Assembly: GCA_029891345.1 (NCBI GenBank)
Contig: CM057009.1
Location: 231,313,178 to 231,377,177, forward strand
Direction: 5' to 3'
From: Dryococelus australis
Lineage: Eukaryota; Arthropoda; Insecta; Phasmatodea; Phasmatidae
Length of the DNA: 64,000 bases
Part shown: positions 1 to 11,690 of the stretch, piece after piece
Layout of the letters: every line of letters begins with the position of its first letter
Position numbering within the stretch: the first letter of the stretch is position 1
Program-made: the position numbers and the translations under genes
Notes under the pieces: generated by a model
Told to the model about the DNA's origin: nothing
What the model saw: the letters and a program-made list of their open reading frames with translations, nothing else
Databases searched by the model: none

Positions 1-47
1 GTCGAAGAGCAGATGGCATTATGCAACAGCAACCCAGGGTCCCCAAG

Positions 48-660
48 GAGTCGTTCGAGACAGTTTCATTAGGCTTGATGGGCACGTACATGAAAAATGC
101 CCACAGGCAAACTATTTATCCAGGTGGTAAGCAATTCCTTTCCAAGGTGGACAGAGGCATACCTGATTTACAGTGTGCGAGCACACACAATTGTGCCAAC
201 ACTGGGAACCGAGTTTTATCCTTGCTGGGGTTACCCCAAAAATATAATCACAGATAATGGGTCCCAGTGTACAGGTCGTTTATGGGGAGCTTGTTCACAC
301 GATGGCGAGTGGTGCACCTTACAACTGCCATTTACCATCCAATGGCGAAGCTCATAAACTCATTTGTATCTCTGGGTAGGGGATAACCAAACAGCATGGG
401 CCCAATTTACAATAAGGCACCAAGTTAATTTGGCAACAGGGCAAATACCAGAAACCATATTGCAGGGGCAGTGATTAGCACAACAGGGAACAGTCAAAAT
501 CAACGGCCGATATGACCCACCAAAGAACAGAAAGTGGGAAGGAGCATAGCACAAAGAGTCTCTGAGACACACTCCAGCAGTTATGTCCTTCCACGACACC
601 CGGTCATAAAATGCCCGCCAAGGACATGGCAGAATATATACCATCCGGAAGAGGGGTACC
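48..660 (+). pseudogene. Ty3/gypsy integrase catalytic-core remnant (G0)
   Basis: This is a decayed integrase, the enzyme that inserts LTR-retrotransposon cDNA into the host genome. Three reading frames must be followed in turn. Positions 48-110 give VSLGLMG, where the family usually has VxxDLxGP, so the first catalytic Asp is Gly. Positions about 97-300 give PRWTEAY, a WGYPK turn and TDNGSQ, with the second catalytic Asp at 253-255. A third frame at about 379-475 gives DNQTAWAQF and NLATGQIP, typical of the end of the core, and weaker pol-like sequence continues to about 660. The third acidic residue falls in a frameshifted stretch near 335-350. RT and RNase H would lie left of the window edge. 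It is not functional. Confidence 0.7.
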
Positions 661-1075
661 CGAGCCATCAGGTGGGCAAGAATTTACACAAGGAGGCAAT
701 ACAGAGGATGCAAGTGCCGACTGTGGTGCTACGACTACACCTGTCGTAATGCCAGGCACTAAGAATGTTGCCAAAAGCAAGTCAGCAGGGACACAATTGC
801 GAATGACCACTCCAATGGGAAACCCCAGGGTCGGCTCAGCTGCAACATCGTCACAATCACCAGCAGCAATGGAAGAGGAGGCACCGAGGGACAACAGTCA
901 AAGCTACAGGGGGAGTGGCACCGGTTTGCACAAGCAATCGTCTGGGCCACCACCTCTTCCCCACTCTCCCTCATCCGGTATCCAGCAACAGCAGTGGGAG
1001 AGCATGATACGGTTCAGAGGCAGCAGCATTAGCAGCACTGTGACCAGTAGCAGCAGCAATGGCGTGACAGAGTAG
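661..1075 (+). other. Open, low-complexity tail after the integrase
   Basis: One frame stays open from 611 to 1075 (154 codons). It encodes a Ser/Thr/Pro/Gly/Gln-rich peptide with no domain I recognise, including a run of Gln and Ser-rich blocks near the end. Its position straight after the integrase fits the disordered C-terminal tail of a gypsy Pol, but composition bias alone could also hold the frame open. Confidence 0.3.
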
Positions 1076-3472
1076 AGGCAGCAGCATCAGCAGTGGGGAT
1101 GAGTCATCAGCAGGGAGAAACTCGACATCTCACAACAGTCCAAATGGGTACGCCATTTGGTCAGCACCGCATGCGTTAGCTGTGGTGGGCACACCCCCGC
1201 CTACACACGCATGCCGCAACATGACTGTCCCTGCATAATCAGGAGGAGAATGCAGCGAGGTAACAAGATGATGTGCAATGTCGTACACCTTATCGCCTAC
1301 GACCATGTGCAATGGAAATGACGAACAACGGTGTGGGCCTTATCGGCTGCGACCTCGCCACTTGCTGAAGGGACCGACAAAGTGTTGGGCTTGATGGTGT
1401 GGTGGAGCATATGGAGGACTGTGGGGTAAATGGTCACCGAAGAGAGGGGGCGGGGAGCTTTTCACATGAATGCAGGGTTCACGACAATCTCCCAGACCAT
1501 TTACACCATGCAGTCATGAATCGCATTTCGAGCATGCCAAGAGTCAATGAAAACAGCCAAGAGTATGCTAGTTTAGGTCGCCAAGAACAAGCGAGTCACT
1601 TTTCTCAGGGACCAGGACCGCGTATCTCACAAAGGTCGATTTGATCATTTTCTTCCAAGAGGTAACTCCTGGGGACAAATTTGTTAGCAATCTGGAACGG
1701 CGTCCCCACGAAATCACGACCGCCATGTACAACCTATATTAGTAGGAACAAGTGGGCTGAACGCACAGCAGTTCTTCCAATTTGTGTTAGAATGTGGGTT
1801 TTGTTGGCTAAAGTGTAGTGCTCTGCTGCCCCTATGTGTAACAAAATAGGCAGGGAATGGCATTACCCTGTCTATCTACAATTTATGTCAGAAAGAGAAT
1901 GATATGGTTAAGAGTTTCTTTTGTAGTCTGCGCAAAATGAAGTTGCACTTAGCCCCATCTCGCATGTGCAGAAGTATTTAATAGCTAGTGATGTCATTAA
2001 TAATGGCCCATGTGAGGTGGAGTGATGTTTCGCAGCGCTCTAACAGTGGAAGTGGCGCCTTTCGACTGTGATGTCAGTATTCCAGCAGAAGCCTAACAAG
2101 TAATTATTTAAATGTAATTTCAGTATATAAGCCACTCTATTACAAAGGACTGTATTACGCAGCCTTAGAGAATATTATTTTTTATGTAAGTGCAGAGACA
2201 TCCCACGCATATGCATTTTATAGCACCTAAACATATGCTTGTTTGTTCGCAGGGATATCCAACAATTCTAATTAATTAAGTGCATACTGAATATAATGTT
2301 AGTTTTGAGAGGTCACACATTTCATATCACCTAGATAGCAACATGACCACGGTGCGGGCACTTGGCGCTGCTGCCACAATCATGTTGGTATTCACATCAA
2401 CAGTGCCTTGGCCTCAGGCCATTTCCCACACCCTGCCATCTGGGATGTCACACATGCAATACAGCACCACAGAGCAGCACCTGCATCTTCGAACCAGTGT
2501 TTCAGTGTTAATGCAGTGTTCGTGTGGAGAGTGTATTTATGTCCTTTTTCAACAAATGTTAGGAAGTGCGTGAGTGTTTGTTTATTTTTATGTATATGTA
2601 TTTTTCTCCTTCAATACCACCTTATCAGTGTCTCAATGTTCTTTAGTGAAATTTCGCGTAAGTGTTAAAATGTCATATACAGTTAAGTGTTCTGTATCGT
2701 GCATTGGTGCACATGTCCAAATATTCCTTATTGCGTTAAATACAGCTATGTAATTTTCTAACCTCTAATGTTACACATATCAAAACTGATGGCCACGTGG
2801 CAATGTTAATGTTTACAATTTATTATGTTACCAGGGTTATGCGTCTTTTACCAAGTGTTATATCAGTTTGTCATTTATTATTCCTATGTTACCTTTTACC
2901 TCATGTAAGTACGAAACAAATGGTCTCCCTTTTTAATTATATTATTATTCAGTGATTTTCTTGTGCCATATAGTGTTTTATTTATTTATTTAACGTGTCG
3001 ACAATTTGGGCACAGGTGATGCCATCTTGCATAGTTCTTGAAACTGCCACACACAAGGCCGCTGTGGCGAGTGTTATGTTTAGTAATATTATTTATACTT
3101 AATCTAGTCAGCTTTAATAAATATTAAGAGTTCTTAAATGCATATATATTTAAATTGTGTTATCCAGTAGAAATAGTACTAAACACTTATAAAATACTGA
3201 CTTTGCCAGTTACATTCTGCAACCGTGCACTAAGGTGGACCAGAGCGCACAGACTCGTGGCCAAAACGCCGCTAATAAATATAAATCTATTTCAACTTTG
3301 TTTATGGTCAACCAAATATGAACTCAAGGACTTTAACAGGGGTAGAATACATATAGCCACAATAAACCTTATTAGAGAGAGACCCGATAAAGACAGTGGG
3401 AAGTGTTTACAAATAAAACAAGTGAGGTTAGATTGCCACGGCAAAGCAGTCCGGTTAAACTGGAATATTTGT
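1076..3472. other. Non-coding, possible 3' part of the G0 element
   Basis: No gene is seen. A purine run lies at about 1439-1459 (GAAGAGAGGGGGCGGGGAG) and a TATA-like site (GTATATAAGCCAC) near 2122-2134, so a 3' LTR of the G0 element could lie here. I could not find a second copy or a terminal duplication to fix its ends. Short open frames at 2280-2668 resemble nothing I know. Confidence 0.25.
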
Positions 3473-4001
3473 TGTTATATTTCTGTTTTGTATAATTGTA
3501 CTTTGTTAATAAGGGTTTGTTTAAATGTTTGTCTCATTGGCATTGTAGGATTCATGTCATGTCATCTCATCTCATTTAATTCATTTTATGTAAAATTGTG
3601 TCACGTGACGACTATAATAGGAGCGTCAGCCAGTGAGCGGCCAGCGCACCAGCAAAGAGAGCAGTAGTTTCCTAGACCTTCTGAGTTGATTAACATGTCG
3701 CGGTGCTTCGGGCACCCCAACTTTGTTCTTTCAATCATCATGTAGTTCTGTATATTTCATGTAGTTTACCAGACCCTTTTCTCGTTTTAGCCTGGAGTAC
3801 TCGATCGTTCACACCTCGGTCTATATTTTACACTGCCGAGGCGTAATGTACAACCTAACCTTGTAGGCCCTAAAGCCATCGTTTGCTGCTTAAGAATACG
3901 CCTGGCTTGAACGGCAGTAGTGTAAATGTATGTACCCCATTGGGGAAAAAGTGTAATAAAACACATGATGTTAAGTACCTATGGTTTTATTATGCATAAC
4001 A
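3473..4001. repeat. LTR-like block, orientation inferred plus
   Basis: The block begins TGTTAT and ends ATAACA, a 6 bp inverted terminal match like an LTR. It holds a promoter-like segment near 3600-3650 (CACGTGACGACTATAATAGG followed by GTCAGCCAGTGAGC) and a poly(A) signal AATAAA near 3954-3959. No flanking target duplication and no second copy were seen, so this may be a truncated or solo LTR or a coincidence. Confidence 0.3.
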
Positions 4002-7000
4002 GCCTATCGGTTACTTAATCTCTTTTCACTTATATATTTTTCATGTGTCGAATAGTGGTATTGGGTACACGAAATAACCCTTCGGGAGTGAGTTGGTGTA
4101 TCAGGGTGGCTGACCTTCCTGAGTAAGCAAGGCAATCTGGAATTTAGTTTGATTGCCAGTGACATCATCAATACTGCATTCATCAAGATGGCGGACATGG
4201 GGGAAGGCCAATGGTCGTCGGCCATCACGACCAGAGAGAGAGAGAAAGAGTCTTCAGTAAGTTTATCACAGTGCACGCACCGTGAGCTGACACTCTTTAA
4301 CCCTGGCAAGTTAGAATTTCTATCCACCACACCTAATTTCCCCCATGGTCCACTGGAATGTCTGTGCAACGTCAGCGTATTTGGCTGGACACTCAGAGAA
4401 GACAACAGCACCTGAGGTTCGCTCCGACGACCACACTCAGTGTGCAACATTTAGGCCTTAACTCATTCAATCTCCATAGTAAGTATATAACCAGAAACTT
4501 TTTCTTTGTTTAGTACTGAGGGTTGGACCATCGGCATTTCCTGCAATATGGAACATTATTTGTACATAATCTGTTAAGGGCATCGCATACCTTTGCAGTA
4601 TCGGGCTATCCGCAGCCGTGCAGTGCTGTGTCAGTTTAACTTACACCCAATTTTACATGTGTGTAAGTAGATAGCTGAACCTGCAATAAAATGTATGTTA
4701 CATATGCCTGCATATTAGTGAATTTACCCTGAAAGTTAACTTTGGGTATGGCGTCCTTAATGCCATAGTTTAGTATTGATGTGTTTTCAGGTGTGCGTAA
4801 CGGATCCTGTCCCCTAGACAGAGTAAAAGCAGTGTGACTAAACGGCGTGTAGGAGGCCTACATCCTATACTCTCGTGGTAGTAGAAACTACCACCTTAAA
4901 CTCAGTGTAAGTGCACTTCGCAACTACAACCGCATCAGCAAAGATGCAGACACCAGGGATCCCCTTTGACAGTCGGCTGATGACCCCACTCATGCTCTTC
5001 AAAAAGAAGAGGGGCTGGCGGTGGTCACACCAACCATTTTGCCCTGTCTAAGAAATCAGATGGGCGAACTCATCATCCATGGGCGCCTGGGTACGCCATC
5101 TCTTTTAAAAAATGAGTTACATGTTGTATGCATAAAATATATCAAGAATTTATTCAAGCAGAAATTCACAAAAATATCAATCCAGCTTACACAAGGTGGC
5201 TGTCATTGAAAATCTTGTTAGACAGAGGTGTGCATATATTTTAAAGTTTGAATATTTGTAAATAGTTAATTCATGAATTACTCACAATTCGAAATTTGAG
5301 TATCTTATGCGACAGTTACCAGTAATATACACATTAACCATCCCGTTTCGAGTGGCTATAAAGCGGTGCCGATTAGAATGTGTTTCTGCCAAATACACCA
5401 ATGTTGGCAATCAATGCTTTTATGAATGTAAGAATTGCAGATAATTTTAGCCGATTTGACAATAATAAACATTGGCCTTATTCTTCAGTATAAATAATTG
5501 ATGTCTGGCCGGTATGAACATTGAAAGTTTTCTTGTGTATGGTATGCATCTCGGAACGAAAGCGTAAGTGAAAAAAGACCTCCACTGTCTTTTAAACAAA
5601 GTTAGTAAATATTATCCCAAGTTCCACCCTGCTGAAAGATAACAATCAACAAGCTCGACATCGAAGAGGGTCGGAGCAGAAATAACAAAAGGAGGGTGGG
5701 ACTGTTTTCACAGCCTCATCAAACACTGGGCGAATGGGATGTAAGGCAGACTTTCCATTCTGCCTGTCTCGCTCTCTCTCATTTTTGGCGAGCAAGATGT
5801 CTTACCCGACATCATAGATAGGGTTCATGTTATACAGCAGGCTGTGGAAAACATTGTGTGGTGGTGTGCCAAGCCAATCCTCCTAGCCCATGTTCTGGTG
5901 ACCAAAGACACAGTAACCCATTTTCCGAGTGGAATCAGCTGCCTGCATATCTGGCATAACTTTGCTCACTCGCATGCTCGTGCACACACATAGGCAAACA
6001 TACGCACACAGAGGAAAGGCCGCTTAAGAGCAGGGTGAACGAACATAAGATAGCACAAACACAGTGCGTATTTTATGTTTAAAATAATTCTTGTTACATT
6101 CCCTTTATAATCTTAAAATTTAAACTTTTATTCAATAGTTATTAGAGCTGGGCAATTACTGATCATGATAACTAGTCATTTTTATGACTGTTTACCATTG
6201 TTTTGTGACACAAATCAAAGTTCAGTACATCCTAGCAGTGGTATGCCATTGCAAAAGGAAAACAATTAAACATACATTTATTTTCACTGTACCATTTACA
6301 GAAATAGGGCATATTTCTTCATTATTGTTTGCAGCCAAAGAAATTACCATTTAAGTCTACAGGTTGTTAGCGATTGAGCACTGCCATCACTTTCATTCGA
6401 ATACCACACGAACATGTATGATGAACACAGACTTTCTTTTTGGTAATTCCTGGGAAATTACAGTGTTTTATTCCTACAAACACATTCACAAGTATACAAT
6501 CTCAGTACATTGATGAGTATGTTGATAGTACATGATTTTCGACCTCAGGATAAAATGGTTTTTATGTGGAAATGGAAAGGGAAATAACTCCTGGCAAGGG
6601 CGCAAGTTCAGCGAGCACAGAGTGTAGATGGGGGTCGTGACGGCGTCAGCACATCAGTGGCCTCTCCTGGCAGTCCTCCATCCTGGTAAATTTGGTACCA
6701 GATTATGATGCTGAATCTAATGTAATATAAGTGCCTGGGCCAAGACGAGGTGTTCCCATGGAGACTGTTACAGGTCATCTCTGACACCTTAATTAATTAA
6801 ACTCACATTGATAGAAATCTGGTAAAAGGCAGTTAGGCACCTGGCGAAATGATAAGTGCACATTCCAAGTAATACTATTTTATTTCGTGAAAACCTTCAC
6901 AAGAAGCACTTACATGAATCTCACCCCACTACAGTAAGAAGTACTATATAGCTGCAAAACTGGACACAAGGCCTACATGGAATTAATATGAGTTACGCCC

Positions 7001-8954
7001 CTGTTATATAAAATATGGTCTGTATGTGAGGCGGTGCACTCCCCGGACTGAACGACTACAAAAGGTTCCTGATATTAACTATAAAATACATGTTTGGTGC
7101 AAAATGATGAATGTCCGAGGAGGACGAATGCTCACAACCACCTCACCTGTGTACGAGATTGCTACTATTCGACATGGCGGCAGGCTGCCTGCTCACTGGC
7201 CACAGTTCCCACACACATTACGTGATATACTTACATTATTATACACCCAACACTAAATGAAATTATATGGGTGAACATAGCCCTAGGGGAAAGCTGGAAC
7301 ACAATTATATTAAATAGTCACTCTCAAAGATCAAGATGAAAATATAAAATATTAAATGTAAACATAAAACTTCACCTTCACAAGTACTATGCCTTAACTT
7401 CCAATTTGGGGTCATGTATTTTGGGACGCACGACTCTGTACGTGTAGGGATTTTATATTTTTTTAATTCCACATGTTCGTTTCTTAGAACAATACAATAT
7501 GACAAGACATAAACCATCAAATAAATAACTTAAAAACTTCTTATATTATACATATATTTGCTTGCCACATGGTCAATACCTTAAGCCATATGTGTGTTTG
7601 GTTTGTGAACAGGTTCACGTAATACTAGGGAAGGCAGTATAACACTGCCCCTTTGATAATGGACAAACATATAATATTCAGGTTTAACTTGTCGTGTGCA
7701 TACACACGTGAATGGTTGGTGGCTAAATGCATAAATGATTACACCAATCATTTCACGCCCCAACTCGTGGTAGCATGGTGTTGCACTTGTTAATTGGCAT
7801 TGCAACATTAATTTACACTTTATAAAAATACACAATCAGCTACACTCAGAAACCCTCTTGAAATTAACATACCACAAGGGCACTGAATAGCACAGGCGAA
7901 AATAATTATATTACAAAGACTGTTAAAAAATATGTTGCGCTAACATGCACATGGTGGGCCACACATCACTTTACATGTATAATCACTAGGAAGACTGCCA
8001 CTGCATGAAAGACTAGTGTTGATAAATAAAATAAACACACACACAAACAATTAAGGGCAGAGAAAAATAAATGGAAAATATTCACAGGCATCAGCACACA
8101 TACATTGTGTTGATGCACACTCATGTACATGCATGAAACGGTGGCTTACTGACACACAGCTGCCCTCATGTGGCATAGAGGTTAACTATTGGTGGTGTAG
8201 CTGTCGCAGTGGTGAACAGTCTAGGGGAAGGCACCTGGCACAAGTATTCATGAGACAGTGATATGGTGGACACAAACAATACCAAAATGGCATAGTGTCA
8301 TAGCTTTGCTGGAACGTGAACTAACAGCGCTAGTAGTATCACAAGCCTGTTGCAAAAGTTAAAAAATAAACATTTTAATTTACAAGTTTCATCTACCCTA
8401 ATTTAACAAGTAAACAAATTTTGTTGCAGAATTATGACTGCAACAGTAAGAAACTGCACACATGTGCAAATAGTTTTCATTACTTTAGCAAATAGCACTG
8501 CAGCTGCACACACCAAAACTCAGTGTTTATATAATCTACTAGCAATTCAACCAAGAAGATGTGCATATTTTAACTTGTGGTTTCGCCCACATTACAAAAC
8601 GATGATTTTCACTGAAAATAAAACTGTAACATCAAGGAAATAGTTTCATTTCCTGATACAAAGATTATTTATATTTCAAAGAACTCAGAGATATTTTCTG
8701 ATGACCAAAATGTACCAATTCTTCCCTAAGTATACAATGCATGTACCTTATCATAGTTCTGTCACAATGTGTGCACCATATCTTCATACTTTACACACAA
8801 ACAATAAACACATATTACATTATCATTCATCACGTGTACCCAGCCTATTTGATCATGGAGGGGTTAGGCTGTTGAGGGGGGAGGGAGAGTCAGCGAGTGA
8901 GTAAAGATAATTGGGCGGCTCTTAACAGCGAGATCTTGAGAGCCGATATTGGTT
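4002..8954. other. Mostly unique AT-rich DNA without recognised genes
   Basis: No exon, tRNA or transposase is recognised. Two stretches are less AT-rich than their surroundings: 4140-4420 (open on both strands, 88 and 148 codons) and 4800-5100. I could not match either to a family. A GA microsatellite lies at 4231-4252. CA-rich simple sequence occurs near 5975-6010 and 8030-8055. Confidence 0.4.
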
Positions 8955-11166
8955 GAAGCTGTATTATAATAGAACGCAACACAAGTTCTACACACAAATA
9001 TACAAGAATTTGACATAGGTAGGAGCTGAGACACAAGCCCTGGTGTCGCTTCAGTTCTGTTTGTTCACTTTGTCAGTAGGTTGTGGAATCGGCCCCGTTA
9101 GACCTTGACCATGGTGTAGGGGCTTGCTAATGTCTGCTTTGGAATTCGAACACTGGACTCTTATTGTCAAAGCTAACTGGTAACATGAGTTACACTTATG
9201 CATGGATTGATGTTTAACTAAGGAAGAGTACACTGAACATCGTGATGTCAGCATCACAAAGTACATTTGTAAAATTTCAAACTATTTAGTGTTGTCATGC
9301 TGGGGTGCTTTCCCTGTGTACAATCGTGGGCGAGTTGATTTTCGTGTTGGGAACGAAACCTGGTGTAGTAAGAATATGATACTACGGCGACACCTTACCT
9401 ATGTTACGCCTGGCCATGAAGCTCGCTGTGGTGATGTATGGTGGCTAGAATCTGTAGGCGGCTGGTGTTGAAAGCGTGGAGTTGTCTCCAAGTAAAAGTC
9501 GCGGCTGAATGATGGTATGAGGTTGGGAGGATAAGTTGCAAGAATTGGGTTGTAACCTAATAAAGAGAATTGGTACTGATTAATCAGCAAGTGTATCTTG
9601 TGGGATTCCCCTGTTCATTTAGTAGGGGATTTGAACAATGTAGGCACAACTTATTTGGCTACTAGTTCGAATATCTCATTGACTAAATTTTATACATAGA
9701 TCTTCCTTTGGTACTTTAAGCCACCCTTTCATAGATGGGGCATTAGAACGCCGTAAAAGGACAGTACTATAAATAGCTGGTTTATCGTGTATTGCTACCA
9801 TGTGATACTGAGCACTTTACTTCCCACTAGATTCGCAAACCCTGATATTCCTGCCCAGACTTTTACAGTGCTGAGGTGGAGTAGGGAAGAACTCTGATCA
9901 CTAAAAACGAGTGAAAGGTGTCAGTATGCCTTGATGGCTTTTACATGAGGCACCTGCTATTCCTGAATAAAAGAAAATATTTAATAATTGCCCATGTTAA
10001 ATTAAATGTAATATAATCAAAATTCCTTAGGGACATGTTGTAAATAGTATACCCTTTCAGCAAAACGAATAAAAGAGTTAATTCAATTGCCAGTGCTTTT
10101 ATCAAAAAACTTAATTTGCAAAGGGGCCGCATTCTCCTAGTAATAAATATAATAATATAATTAAAAGGGTTATTCTAAATCAGGGTAGGGCATTCTGATA
10201 CAAGTAGTGAAAGTGTGAATGAATGCTTTGAGTGCATGATGTAAATTTCAGAAGCCAAAATTTAATATTAAATAATTAAAATAAAACGACGTGTTCTGAA
10301 GGAACTTAGCTAAATTATGTATGCAGCACCAGAAGGGTGCTGAAGATTTTTGTGGTTGTTACCTAGAGGGAATGTCGTCAATGAAGGAACACCTCGAGGA
10401 AAGTTAAGTGGTTCGCTGCATTGGCAGACCTTCTGGAACTGCTGGTGGATGTCAAAAGTCAAGGACCTTCTGGAGACTTGGTGTTTAACCAACATGGCAC
10501 AAAGAGTTCGAGCTGCTAGCTGACCCTGTTAGACTATCTTGTGGCAGTTACAGCAGAATATGGGACTAGAGCTTATCCTTGATGTGCAAACACATCACAG
10601 TGGCCATTACAGCAGTGGAGGTGCAGCAGACTGCCCTGAGGCCATGTTCTGGAGGCTCTTTTAAAGTAATCTCTCCAGCTTGGAGGCACTCAGAAGGGTG
10701 AGAGGGAAGCTCGCTCCACCCTCTTTGGGGTTGGACCTACGACATCATGCATGGCCGATTTGATACTCTTATCTGTGCAGCACTCGCCGCTTGGCTGGAA
10801 GGTGTCGATGTATCTTGCCAAACTGTGCACCCTGGAGGCTGTGACAGATTCGGCAGATGGCACTTTGCTCTCAAGCGATGGAAATGTTAAATACTGCTGC
10901 CATCCTGGAGTAGCTGGCGATTCAAACTGTAGCAGAGGGGTGATGCTTGTGACAGCTTTGTGGCATGGCACTGTGTTAATTAGGATTATGTGTTTGAATC
11001 TTAACAAAGAGGCTGCCCCCAAGACATTTGTGTAACAAATGTCGCATCACCCTTTCTTTGTTCTGTAGTGAGTTGTGACTGGCCTATATGGATTAGGAAT
11101 TTCCAAGATGGGACGAAGTCACAAGTAGTATAGGCTTCCCAAAAGTGCATAAAGCAACATGCATCA
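8955..11166 (-). repeat. G1 3' LTR (left copy)
   Basis: It aligns with 23321-25650 over its whole length with many substitutions and small indels. On the minus strand it starts TGATGCATG at 11166 and ends near 8955. The edges were set where similarity to the other copy stops. Shared blocks include the segment near 8965-9020 (ACGCAACACAAGTTC), 9790-9850 and 10640-11120. About 2.2 kb is very long for an animal gypsy LTR. Open frames on both strands at 10690-11035 are preserved in the other copy. Confidence 0.65.
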
Positions 11167-11240
11167 AAAGCCGTCCTCAATTTCGGTATAGGCACGTCTT
11201 GGACTGTAATTGTTGAGGTTCTTAGTTGGTCATCTTAGTC

Positions 11241-11400
11241 AGGGTATTTCGTCTCTTTGGTCGCATCTCTTCTGTAGCTGTGTCTGCTGTGTGTGCAGTG
11301 GGTGGAGTAGGCGATGTGAGGCAATTATCTGAGCTTACCGGGCATGTTGGAATCTGCTTCACATTAGCCGGCACCTGGACTGTCTCTCTCTGTTAATCTT
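11241..11400 (-). pseudogene. G1 Pol C-terminal tail-like remnant
   Basis: On the minus strand a short frame reads as a Pro/Thr-rich peptide followed by a basic cluster (EMRPKRRNTLTKMTN) and a stop at about 11241, some 75 bp before the LTR. A disordered basic tail directly before the 3' LTR is usual for gypsy Pol. It is the main reason for reading 8955-11166 as this element's own 3' LTR. The call is inference from composition and position, not homology to a named family. Confidence 0.35.
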
Positions 11401-11409
11401 CGCTTCCCC

Positions 11410-11690
11410 CCGGGGCCACGGTGACTGAGCGATTAGCACACTCGCCTCCCACCAAGGCGAACCGGGTTCAATCCCCAGCTGGGTCACTGGATTTTCACAA
11501 GTGGGAATCATGCCGGAAGATGCCATTGATCGGCGGGTGTTCTCGGGGATCTCTCATTTCCCCCATCCCTTCATTCCAGTGCCGATTCATATTCACTTAA
11601 ATCACCCTCATTGGCTCACAAGACATCGCTTTTAAGAGCTACCGAAATCTCTTCACTCACTCATTCACTCCTCCCTTCACTTCTCGTCAT
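11410..11690 (+). repeat. tRNA-derived SINE
   Basis: The head at 11413-11490 looks like a tRNA gene: an A-box-like TGACTGAGCGA (11422-11432) in a GGTGACTGAGCGATTAG context, a stem-like CTCGCCTCCC..AAGGCGA, and a B box GGTTCAATCC (11465-11474). These are the internal RNA polymerase III promoter elements of tRNA-derived SINEs. An unrelated body follows, ending in CT-rich sequence (CTCACTCACTCATTCACTCC) near 11660-11690. A standalone tRNA is unlikely, because the 3' acceptor strand does not pair convincingly with the start. The 3' end is approximate. Confidence 0.65.

Noticed and set aside
3155-3667. 170-codon open frame on plus
   Set aside because: No recognisable motif; composition is that of AT-rich DNA and it runs into an LTR-like block, so I treat it as chance.
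4004-4450. 148-codon frame on minus and 88-codon frame on plus over the same bases
   Set aside because: Open on both strands, no family recognised, and no splice or start context that favours either.
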